DNA of 64,000 nucleotides from contig CM066925.1 of NCBI GenBank assembly GCA_033964015.1, positions 3,423,199 through 3,487,198 of the forward strand. Reading direction: 5' to 3'. A program made the position numbers and the translations under genes. Below are positions 41,801 through 53,800 of the stretch, piece after piece. The stretch's first letter is position 1. Each line of letters starts with the position of its first letter. The DNA comes from Scolanthus callimorphus (taxonomy: Eukaryota > Cnidaria > Anthozoa > Actiniaria > Edwardsiidae). The notes under the pieces were generated by a model that searched no databases, was not told the origin of the DNA, and saw only the letters and a list, made by a program, of their open reading frames with translations.

Positions 41801-44800
41801 AAAATTTAAAAGCAGGAAAAGCACCTGGTGTAGACAACATTTTGAATGAATTTCTCAAAAACTGCAAAGATATCTTAAAGACGTACCTAGGTGTACTTTT
41901 CAACAAAATCCTATCTACTGGTGTCTACCCATCCATCTGGAGCTACGGATTAATCGTACCTATTTTCAAAAAAGACGACCCCGCAAAACCAGAAAATTAT
42001 AGGGGGATCACATTGCTATCTTCTATGGGCAAGGTATTCACGTCAATATTGAACAACAGGCTGAGTGAATACCTAGTGAATTCAGGCATCATTAGACCAG
42101 AACAGGGTGGCTTCAGGAAAAAACACGGGACCCAAGATAGCATTTTCATCCTGAAATGCCTGATAGATAAGTATGTCAAATCAAAACCAAACCGAAAAAA
42201 CAACTTATTATTCGCCTGTTTTGTTGACTTCAGCAAAGCGTTTGATAAGGTGCCAAGAAAAAAACTATTCGAGAATTTGAAGCTCGCTGGCATAACAGGG
42301 CGTTTTCTCGACGTCCTTCAATCTATGTATTCTGAGGACAAATCATCTATCAAAATAGACAATACACTGACGCCTGCTTTTAAATGCCACGTCGGCGTCA
42401 AACAGGGGTGCATGATTTCACCGACTCTATTTAACTTTTATCTGAGCAGTTTACCAGGAAAATTAAACACATGTAACAAAAAGGATGTAGAATTGAATGA
42501 CGAACCATTGAGTGCACTTTTATATGCAGATGACTTAGTCCTTATATCAAAATCTGCCAGGGGGTTACAAAAATACCTTGACTGTCTGGGTGAATTTTGT
42601 GATGCCCGGGAACTATCAGTGAATCTAGAAAAAACTAAAACGATGATTTTCAATAATAACGGAAGAATTTTGAATAATTACTTTTTCTACTATAAAGGAC
42701 AAAGAGTAAGCAACACTAAATCATACAAACATTTGGGCTTACACCTGAGCACTATAGGGAACTTCAAACTAGCCAAGCAAGAAATAAAAAAAGTGGCGCT
42801 CAAAGCATTATATAAATTAAGACAAGAAATGGGCGAAAATTTCCGAGACGATGTAAGGGTAACCATGAAACTTTTTGACGCCTTAATAGCCCCTATCTTG
42901 TTATACGGTAGTGAAGTCTGGGGGGCAGATTGCCAGGAGAAATTAGAAAGGGACCCCATCGAAATTGTGCACACAAAATTTATCAGATGGTTACTGGGGG
43001 TTAATAAATACTGCAGCTCAAGTGCATGCCGATCTGAAGTAGGGAGATTCCCACTCCGTGTCCAGGCAAAATGCAGAGCTATCAAATACTGGCAAAAACT
43101 GAGTAGTGACGAAGACAATAAGTTAGCGCGAAAGGTCTTAATCGACATAACACGACATGAAGAAAATAAAGAATATTGGCCATGCAAATTACATAGTATT
43201 TTAAACCGTTTAGGACTGGGCGAAATATGGCTGATTCCAAACCCACCAGCTACCATTCTTTATTTTATCAGACAACGAATGCAAGACATAGAACAGCAAT
43301 CATGGATCAGTAACATACACGATGATAAAAGAAAAGACCCTAGACAAAGAAACAAATTAAGAACCCTTAGAAAATTCAAGCTAACGTTTGACCTGGAAGC
43401 TATCTTAACAACGTCAAAAACATAAATCATAGAATAAGCATGACAAAACTAAGATTAAGCAACCATGACCTAATGATCGAAATCGGGAGACATAGTAGGC
43501 CATATAAAGAATTAGAAGAAAGAATATGTCCTCTTTGCAAAAATGGTGTTGAAGACGAAGAGCATTTCATTCTCAAGTGTCCAAACTATAAAAACCTTCG
43601 AAATGAACTTTTCCATGCCATAGAAATAGAAACCAAAATCAACCTACGCGAAATGGCCCCCTTGGATGCATTTACCAGAATAATGTCTCTAAAATTTAAA
43701 GAAAATATCCAAAAAACTATAGCAAAATTTGTCTGGGAGGCCAAAACGGAACGACAACGACTACTTTGTGAAAGCACCCCACCATGATGAAGCCTTTGGA
43801 CCCTCGAACTGAAAAGTGAAATTGAAAATTAAATTTAGATAAAATATTAATGTATTTTTCTTTTTTAAATTTATTGGAGTTATACTTATGTAAATATTTT
43901 TACACGGTTCCAATAAATCTATGCTATGCTATGCTATGCTACTGATACATTACAAAGGAGGCTGCGCGTTGAAAACCACCATTTCATATCGAACCACACT
44001 CTGCGCTCTATTTCGAAGGCGATGGTTGAAACCCACCATTTTATATTGAGCGACACTGCGCTCCCGACCCTATGCTATTTCGAAGGCGATGGTTGAAAAA
44101 CACCATGTTATATCGAGCCACACTGCGCTCTCTAGTTGAAAACCACATCCTAACTATGTAAAAAAAAACCAATCAAAGTAGCGTTTTCTAAACTATGCAC
44201 GTGCGGAATGCCACTACGCTCCTCACGCTACTACGACCGTAATTTAGGAAATCCTTGTAACAGACCGTGGCGTTTATTACACCCCCCCCCCCCCCCCCCC
44301 TGTGGTACAAATGGATGATTTTTCTACCGACTTACGGTTGTCCAGTGCTTTTGCTAAATAGTAGTTATCTGGATTGTCACTGATGTGGAACGACTTCAAT
44401 GTTTTATCCTAGAAAGAACATCGAAGGACACTATTCATTAGGATTAGGTATATAATAATAATAAAACAAATAATATATAATAATAATAAAACAAATGACG
44501 TGTAGAAATCTCGAAATAACCATCTACAAGCAAAGTTATATTCTTCAGTAACAGCATTCAATCGAAAGATATTGCACCACATCCGACTTGATAAAGGCTG
44601 GTTTCCATATAGTCTTATCTGTCGTATTAGTCCAGTCATTTTACGTGAATAATAAGGCTAACCCGGAACAAATTGCAACAGTACAAATCGCAACGGATTT
44701 AGACTCTATTATACTCACTTAATAACATATCAAAAGTCGTCCAAAATCCCGATACGGCAACATCTCGAAAAAAGGGATTTATTCAAAGCAATCGGAAACA

Positions 44801-47800
44801 GCTTTCTTCGCCATATTGGCTTTTGTTATTAATGAGGTTTATGGCACATAGCTCTACGCTGATGAACTAGTTCTAGACTGTAACGCGTTACCGGTAAATA
44901 TTATAACGCTTTATTTTACATAGAAATGACCCCTTGTATAGAGTCTATTGATGTTTGCCAACCGAATCCATTATTTAGAATTATTGAGTTGTTTATGGAA
45001 ACGTGTTCAAGATTCCTAGTCAGGCACTGTATTGGAATTATCATATGACATTGGAAATTTCTCTTAGTCAAAGCGTAGTTTGCAAAAATAACATACCTAA
45101 CAAAGTATATATAACACGAATGAGTCCATTTTAAACCACTAAAAATTTAAACACTTAGCTGGGAATACTGTACAGTATAGCGAATATCAAAAGCTTCGCA
45201 AAACTAAGTGCGGCAAAACTCAATTAATAACAAAGGGCAAGATGGCCGCCAACAAAAGAAAATTGTGTCGTCTTTTCAAACTTGAATTTTGAGATGTTCC
45301 CCTACATGGATTTTTTAGGACTTTTAGTATGTTTGTTAGGTTGACTTTATGGCCCTTAAACCGTTGAGAAACTTTCTGTTGCAATTAGTTGTGGTTCATT
45401 TCACAAAATGACTGGACTATCTGTCGTATCAACCAACCGTGAAACAAAAAAATAACTCCAATTTCCATTGTTTCACGGTCAATTGATGCGACAGATACGA
45501 CAGATAAGACTATATGGAAACCAGGCCTTAAGCGATATCGCACGAGACGCGCAGCGACGAGCGGAATCTACCGACTGAGGCTTTGATTATTCTTGAATCG
45601 TATATTTCTTCTTCAATTTCCACAAAAAAGTGATATCATGCAATTCTATATATAGGATTATTCAAAGCTTCAGGAGGCTAGATTCCGATAAGAAAATAGC
45701 ACGAGCTAACGCGATATCGCCTTTTTGGGTGCTATTTTCGGCGAAATCTGCCGACGAAGACTTAATGAATATACTTGAATCGTATGATATCTCGTCCTCA
45801 ATTTCCACAAAAAAGAGATATCATACGATTCTATAGGATTATTCAAACCTTCAGGAGGCTAGATTTCGCTAAGAAAATGGCACGAAAAAAAGCGATATCA
45901 CCTTTTGAATGCTATTTTCGGCGGAATCTACCGACTGAAGACTTTGACTTATACTTGAATCGTATGATATCTCGTCCTCAATTTCCACAAGAAAGATATA
46001 TACTCAAAGCTTCAGGAGGCTAGATTCCGCTAAGAAAATAGCACGAGAAAAGCGATATCGCTTTTTGAGTGCTATTTTCGGCGGAATCTACCGACTGGAG
46101 ATTTGAATATACTTGATTCGTATGATATCCCGTACTCAATTTCGACACAAAAGAGATACGATCATACGATTCTATCTGGATTACTTACTAAAACTTCGCT
46201 AATATTGGCATTCCTTGGAACAGTAACACTCTTACAAGCTCTTGGTGATGTCAAGTTCCCGTCGTACACCTTAATTTCAGCATGGTCTATGAAGAAAAAG
46301 AACAAGCATTTAGTTTAGTAGATTACGAGTGCACTATATTGAAACATGCTCAAATTTGGCCGGCAACCTGAGATTCGTTAAAATAAAACAAAATTGGCTT
46401 TCACAGAGCTGGAAATAACTGCCGGCCATCGGACATTGTTCGATCAACATCGCCAAATGTCCGACCAATTTTCCAGTAGAGACAACTAAAAAAAAATTTA
46501 AGGATCTTGACTTTCTTGAGATCTCAGACATCGAATTATTCGCTTTTCCCTAAAAATTGTGATAATTATGAGCAGAAATAACTTCAAAACACTTAATTAC
46601 TCATCGTCAGACGTATTTTTACGGGATGGCCCGGTTGACCTAGTCGCAAAGAAAAGCCTTGCTAAGCCCTATCAATAAACAAAATATATCAAATGCTTTG
46701 GAAAATCACCCAGAGTTGATTTTAACGGATTGAGTTCACTTTTTTACCGTTACCTCATTAGGATAGAGTTTTATCAGAAACATATAAGTGAGTTGAAACG
46801 TGTAACAAGCATAGATTACTTTAGTGCCAAGCTGCGGAATATTCGCAGAATAAACAATTGAACAGATTTTGAAAATAATGTTGTTGCCAGACTTCACAAT
46901 GTTAAATGTTAGTATATTATCATTTACCACTGTTGCTTTACTTTGTATGAGCGAAAAATGAAATATTATGAAGAGAAAACCTACTGGGTTAGCAGTCGAG
47001 AGTTCATTATTGACCAAATATGGTCATAAATTAATCTTGAATAATCCGCAGCTTGGTTCGCCGTTACATGTTTCAACTAAGTTATATGTTTCTGGTTTTA
47101 TGGGCTACGAAACTATTCGTCACGCCCATCGGTCACAGGGTCTTTAAATATTGATACCTTTATCAGATGATTGACATGTGTCATTTAGCACATTTGTGAC
47201 GACGATGTGACGTCATCTGATACAATGCCATTATCTGGTTCCGAGATAGAACCTGCTGAAAGCAAACAAGTGAGAGACGGTCACCAGCCGTGATAAAATC
47301 TATTTGGTATTAAACACAAGGTTCCGGTATAAAAGGGATAACTCCTCCCACCCCCGGGCTCGAGAACAATCAGTTATTAATCAGCTGTCAAAGAGTGAAC
47401 AACTCACTTCGTCTCTCTGTACCGCGAAATTCAAAATTTAGAATTCAAAATGCAGGCAAAAACGCCAACAAATGATTTCCTACCTTTTTAAATATGTATT
47501 CCTTTTCATTTCTTGCAAAAGAATTTTATTTGAACCTGATTTGGTTCGGGTAAAAACTCTTTGCTTGCAGCACACAATATTATTCGCTCTTTTGAATACT
47601 AATTAGTCTCGCTCTCCGCTGGGTAGGAAATCATTTGTTGGCGTTTTTAAATGTATCGTGACCAACTCTCCAGACTTGCAGCGCGTAAGCCAAATACAAC
47701 ACTTTCGATATATTAAATACTTTGACTTCAGTCCGAGGCTCAGGGGAATAAATCAAAAGAAACCGCATTGGCATTCTTCAAGCGGGCGTTGGTTGGCTTT

Positions 47801-50800
47801 TTTAGGTAGTTTTATGGCGAGAATCCCGAATCCCGATGGGCCGCCATCTTGGACGGGTGGAAATTCGGTCTGGGGCGACTTACCCGCTCGAGGGGGGACC
47901 TTCTCGTTTTGTAATTCGCCCGGACCGAATTTTGTCCCGTCCAAGATGGCGCCCGCCTGCGAGCAGGCTAAAACCAACCGCGCTTCCCTTATGTTTGGAT
48001 CTCGAGTAACGCTCAGCACATCCAAGCAAGCAAGGCGCGTAGATGACAAAGCGCGTGACAAATACTTTTCTTTTGTATTACGGACGTTCGCCAATTAAGG
48101 GACTGCAAGCATGAAGCAGTCTAAAGCAGTCTACGCGCGTACAGTTTATAAACTCAAACCAGGTAGAAAAAGTGCCGTCATAATTTACGAAAGAAACTCC
48201 GCGTGTTGTCCCTGCGTACTGAAAAGGCCGGGAAATGGGTGCGAGCGACCCGTGCCAGCCACTCCTTTATTATTATTTTCGTTCGATATTAGAAGACGAA
48301 TGATGTGTAGAAATCCGCCGAACTAGTAATGGTTTTCAGGCCCATTACTCACCTCTGGAGCTGCTCTTTGATGTACTGTACCCCCACAGGTCTATATTTG
48401 GTAGCGAGACACAGTAGGGAGCGAGACATAATCGGTGGAGGTATCCGAACTGGCATTCTTCGGCCAGCATTTGATAGCAATATGTATGAGCCTGTTAAAT
48501 ATAATCCCTCAATCATTAGATACAATCCATGTAGTTTCAACGCCATTCTCGTACGAAAGCTCCCTAGCTAGCTCGTCGCCTCGCGGCGGAGCCTCTGGTG
48601 GTGGCCATTTTTATATGGCCTTTGCTGATTGGCTTTCAAATGGCTGTCACAAGAGCCCACCCTCGAGGTGACGAGCCAGAGAGTTCTGGGTACGAAAATG
48701 TTTCAAAGCTCTTAATAGTAGCCTGCGAGCCGCCTCTCCAGTGTTTTTTTTTTTTCGGATATTTGAGGGTTTTTTTTGGGACGCGCGGGATTCCTGTGTC
48801 GCGGGGGGAAGACACAGGTATCCCCACAAATATTCGAAAAACCCACTGGGGAGGCAGCTCACATGCTACTATTCATAAAGTGCGGCTGTTTTATGTTGGT
48901 GAGGTTACATCAATGCCCTTCAAATGACAGATAGCATTCTCATAGCCAGAACTTCTGCATATCTGTAAAAGGCTTGGAACACAGTACGGCCACGGTGCGG
49001 AACCTCCGCTTCTCGTAAATGTTCAGCCAATCACATTGTAGTTAATAACAGTTCAACCAATCAAATAATAATAATAATAAATGTTCCTGAGCATTTAAAA
49101 ATTCTCTGTCAATGCTCTTACAATATTGTTTTACCTATGTTTTACAAATCTTATAACTGTTGATAAATGTACAATGAGTTATTAAAAAGTAAAATATAAT
49201 AAAAAGTGACTAAGGCCTGTTTCAAACGTCGATCTTTTGCCACGTCGATTTCAATTCAGCCGACTGGTTTTCTCCTTTTCACAACAAAAGGAACAATAAA
49301 CAAGAACAACAAACTTTACATTCCTTTTTGTTCTGCTATGACTCATCGACATTCACCTTTGGCACTAGACAAAGCGTCCTAGAAGCTGCAAATGAAATTT
49401 CTAACAATTTGATTCGACGCGGCAAAAGTTCGACGTCTGAAACTGGCCTAACTAATGGAAAAGATAAAAATCCTACAGTTAGATAAGAACAAGAAAATAT
49501 AAAATAATAATAATAATAAATATATCATTTATTGAATAAAAATGTCTTAAGTTTGGATTTGAAAGACGACAGGGAAGGTTCGGACCTGACGTTGTGTGGC
49601 AGCGTATTCCAAAGAGTGGCAGCAGCAAAAGCAAAGGAACGGTCGCCATAGGTTTTAGAGCGAGACTTGGGTAGAGATAAAAGGTTGGAGTGAGAAGATC
49701 TAAGAGTTCTTTTAGGCTGATATTTAACAATGAGTTCAGATACATAACCTGGAGCCTTGCCGTGAAGTGACTTGAAAGTTATCAAAAGGATCTTAAAATT
49801 GATTCTCATACGGACAGGGAGCCAGTGCAGCGCGCGAAGAACGGGAGTGATGTGTTCATGTTTCTTATGTAGATCTAGTCACTAGCCTAGCTGTCGTGTT
49901 TTGTATGCGTTGGAGCTTATCAAGCTGTGACACCGGTAGGCCATAGAGGATTGAATTCGCCATTTCGCCAAAATGCTTAGCCATGGCACAACACATACTC
50001 AGGGACGTGTCAACCCCAGAACTTTGAAAATCTGGAGGTTGCCTTGAACTGGCGAATTTTCATGAAATTCTCCTGGTAAGTGGATGGCAGTCGTCTTGAA
50101 TTTTTCATGGGAGGCTAAGCAAAATATCTCGAGACTCCCTGCAGAACCAGGAGAGTAGGATGTCCCTGCATACTGGTATGGCATGGACACAGCACAGAAA
50201 GTGCCATAACTTAGTCATACATACCTAGTCATAGTGGTCATACACATCGTACAGAATCTGCTCTGTGCGTAAACTTACCGTTCGTGCACACCAGCTACAC
50301 TTGAGACTTGCCAGACACTCTGATGATCCACAAGACCTTTTGCAAAATGTGCACTTAGAACTGGTACTAAAGTTCCCCTCCCGCCAGTGATGGCCTTGCT
50401 TTATGGCTTGCTAAAATGAAACAAGAAAGTGCTATGAGGTATGCAATGAACGGTTCTACAAAACATCCAGATACTAGGCAGTTTAATTTTACAAAAGGCT
50501 GGAACCTAAACCTGCAAATTTGAAAGTCATAGCTTTGGTTCCTAGGAAAATAAGATCATATTACTTTGATGTTTGCGACTGGAGGTCAAATGCCAACTAA
50601 TTGAAATTTGAGTGGATTTTTTCGAGGCCTCGAATACAGCTGGTAGTGAAAATGGTGTCTGAGTTGGAACAGATGTTAAAAACTCACTATTTCAGCACAA
50701 AAATGGCATAAAGGGAAGAAAGAAAGGCTCAAATGAAGGTATGTGATAATAACGAAAATACAATTCATCATCACAGTTCCCATATATTTCTTATACACAG

Positions 50801-53800
50801 ACTGTAAGCTTGGGCTACCTGGGGATCGACAACCCACAATGAAATCAAACTTATTCTTCTTGTTCTGATGGGCTTCCTGTGGTAAAAGTGATGTCAGCTG
50901 AGAACCTCTCTTCTACCCAGCCCTCAACTCTTCCACTCAACAATATTCAGCCACAGGGAACCCACACAGAACACCATGGACCACAAGTCTGAAAAAACTG
51001 CATGGTTAATGTGAAGGCAAATCTATGCAATGTTAACTAACTTACCTTGTGTAAGAAAGGAACATAGGCTGCAGGCTTCTTGCAGTCACATATGCTGAAG
51101 TCTTTGCAACATTCATGGACAAAATATTCACAGACTGAAAGAGAGAAGTCATGCTGTTGATAAAATAAAGGCTTTTTTACTGCCTCTCTCTATAAGGCTG
51201 AAAAAATCCCGAGCCTAAACAACCCTAGCCCTCAACACCCCCACTTCCAAAAAGATTCCCTATGCTGCAGCTAATGTTTTTGGAGGCAGACATCCCAGCC
51301 TTGCAGCTCATATAAAGCTGAATTATGCTGAGCATCAACATGTATATGGGAAATAAAAGGGACTTGATCTGGCCACCCATGTGGAATTTCCAAATCCCTT
51401 CTGACCCCCCCCCCCCCCCCCCTCTCCCCCCAAATGGAAGGTCAATTTACCTGCTTTCTTCCATACAAATACTGTATTCTCCTATGGAAATTCCAAGGGG
51501 TGGGCAGGTCTAAATCCCTTTTCAACACCCTTCTTTGGGGAGAGGGGGAGCGGGATATTTTCTGAAACCACACAATTCCAAATCACAGTTACGATTGGTG
51601 CAGGAGTCACAGGTTTGATCTGTACCATAGTCCAGAGAAATCCATACCCCAACCACACAGAGGGAATGCACTTAAAAACCACCCCCTTCCCCCTCCCCAA
51701 TCCACCACGGAATATCCAAAGGAAAACATATGGGGTATGGTTTTTTTCTGGATTGCACAGTGGAGCACAGTTACCATCTATCTATAAATACTTGTAACAA
51801 ACAGAGACCTACCTTGACATCTAAATGCAGCACTGTCTTCTAGCCTCTTGCGGCAAACATTGCAAAATTTCCTTCTATAAAATGACAGGCCACTCCATGT
51901 GTGAGCAACTGGTTCCTGAACAAAAACAAATGCCATCAGTCAAAGAATACCTGGAAATCTGATATTGACAATCAGTAAAATAAGGCAAAAACAAACAAAA
52001 ATACCTTCACTAAGGATGTTGCTATGGAAACACATGGGGTGATTACATCAACTAAGCAGCGGTCGTGAGTTACAAAATTACAAACTGAAATTCAAAGATT
52101 ACAGAATTGTCGTGATAATTACATTATGACAGTTTAATTCATTTTTTTTAAGCATTTTAGGGTTTTAATCAATTTAGATGCATCTAAAATAGACCACAGG
52201 TGTGATGTAAAACAGTTAGGGGCCGACCATTTGACTTCTGAGGGGGGGGGGGGGGGGGTGGATGATTTTGAAAAAATATATCCTGCACGGCCCGAAGGGC
52301 CGAAAAAAATTTCCTGCACAGCATATTGGTCATAATCCTCAACTAATTTTACGAAATAAATATCCTCTTAGAGACGTCAAAAAAAAATCATCCATTGGAA
52401 CTTTTATAAATCATTCATTGGAACTTTTTATAGAACTTGAAAGAGAGCAGTGTCCATACTTGGTATCAAGTGGTAACTTGAGGAAGTTAATATATAGATT
52501 TAGGCACTGCCTAAAAGCGGAGCTCCAATTAATACATTACTGTCATCGAGGTATTGACTTTTCTAGTGTTGATGACGTCATGCCACATGACCTTGGTGGT
52601 GCCTCCAAGATATTATTACCCAAGTTTGGTGACCTAGCAATGTTACCATCTTGAAATATTGCCTTTTCTATTTTGATGACGTCACTGATGACGTCACGCC
52701 ACGTGACATTGGTGGTGCACCCCCCTTGCCTACAAGATATGTTTACCCAAGTTTGGTGACCTAGCGATGTTACAATCTTGAGATACTGACTTTTCTAGTT
52801 TTGATGACGTCATCAATGACGCCATGTCACGTGACTTTGGTGGTGCACCCCCCTTGCCTCCAATATATTTTTACCAAAAGTTTGGTTACCTAGCGATGTT
52901 GCCTTCTTGAGATATTGACCTTTCTAGTATTGATGACGTCATGACCACGTGACCATATGTCACAACACCCCGCTTAACGCATACAAAAGTGACCCCAAGT
53001 TTGGCCGTATGAACAGGTTGCCTTGCAGAGGAAATGTTATTTTCAACGGTTGATGACGTCATCAATGACATCATGTCACGTGACTTTGTTGGTGCACACC
53101 ACTTGACCAAAGATATTTTTACCCAAGTTTGGTTACCTAGCGATGTTGCCTTCTTGAGATATTGACTTTTCTAGTATTGATGACGTCGCTGATGACATCA
53201 TGACCACGTGACTATGTCACAACACCCTGCTTAACGCATACAAAAGTGACCCCAAGTTTGGCCGTATGAACAGGTTGCCTTGCAGAGGAATTGTCATTTT
53301 TATTTTCAACGGGTTCAAAACGCATTGTGACAGCCTAGAGTTGGGATACCTGTGTTACGGACGGATGGACAGACTAACACACACACGGAATCACCACTAT
53401 AGGTTTTATTCAGGAAAGAGAAAGAAAAATCATATCTCCTGAAAGAAAGCTCCGATAATGATCAAACTTGACAAATGTTGCATTCAGGTTGAGAGCTATC
53501 TAACGTCAAAATCATGTGATATGACCTCACTGACTACGTCATTAAAAATGCCAATATTGTCTCAAACCACTCGAAAGCGACTTGATGGTTATACATATGT
53601 CTGATATACCACTTTCCCTTATGTATGGTGCTCCGGTAGCGTGGCGCTTCGCGCGGGAGCTCTGCTATAATTTTGTTTTCCTAGGGGGATCTGGGGCAAA
53701 GAAAATTTTGAAATTTGATTTCATGCTCGTACGATTACTGGATATGTTAGCAAGTTTTGAAGGAAATTCGACTGGATTAGACTAAATTACCTTTTGCAGT

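Larger units (their letters stand above)
38630..43941 (+). mobile_element. Near full-length LINE with esterase ORF1
   Basis: Two ORFs followed by a 3' end with CTATG repeats (43917-43940). ORF2 is broken by at least three frameshifts and a 257-bp MITE. Lies antisense in the intron between exons 9 and 8. The copy at 57.4-59.6 kb is the same family. Confidence 0.9.

Noticed and set aside
47658..48098. 146-codon plus-strand frame
   Set aside because: Covers a foldback repeat, no homology or splice support.
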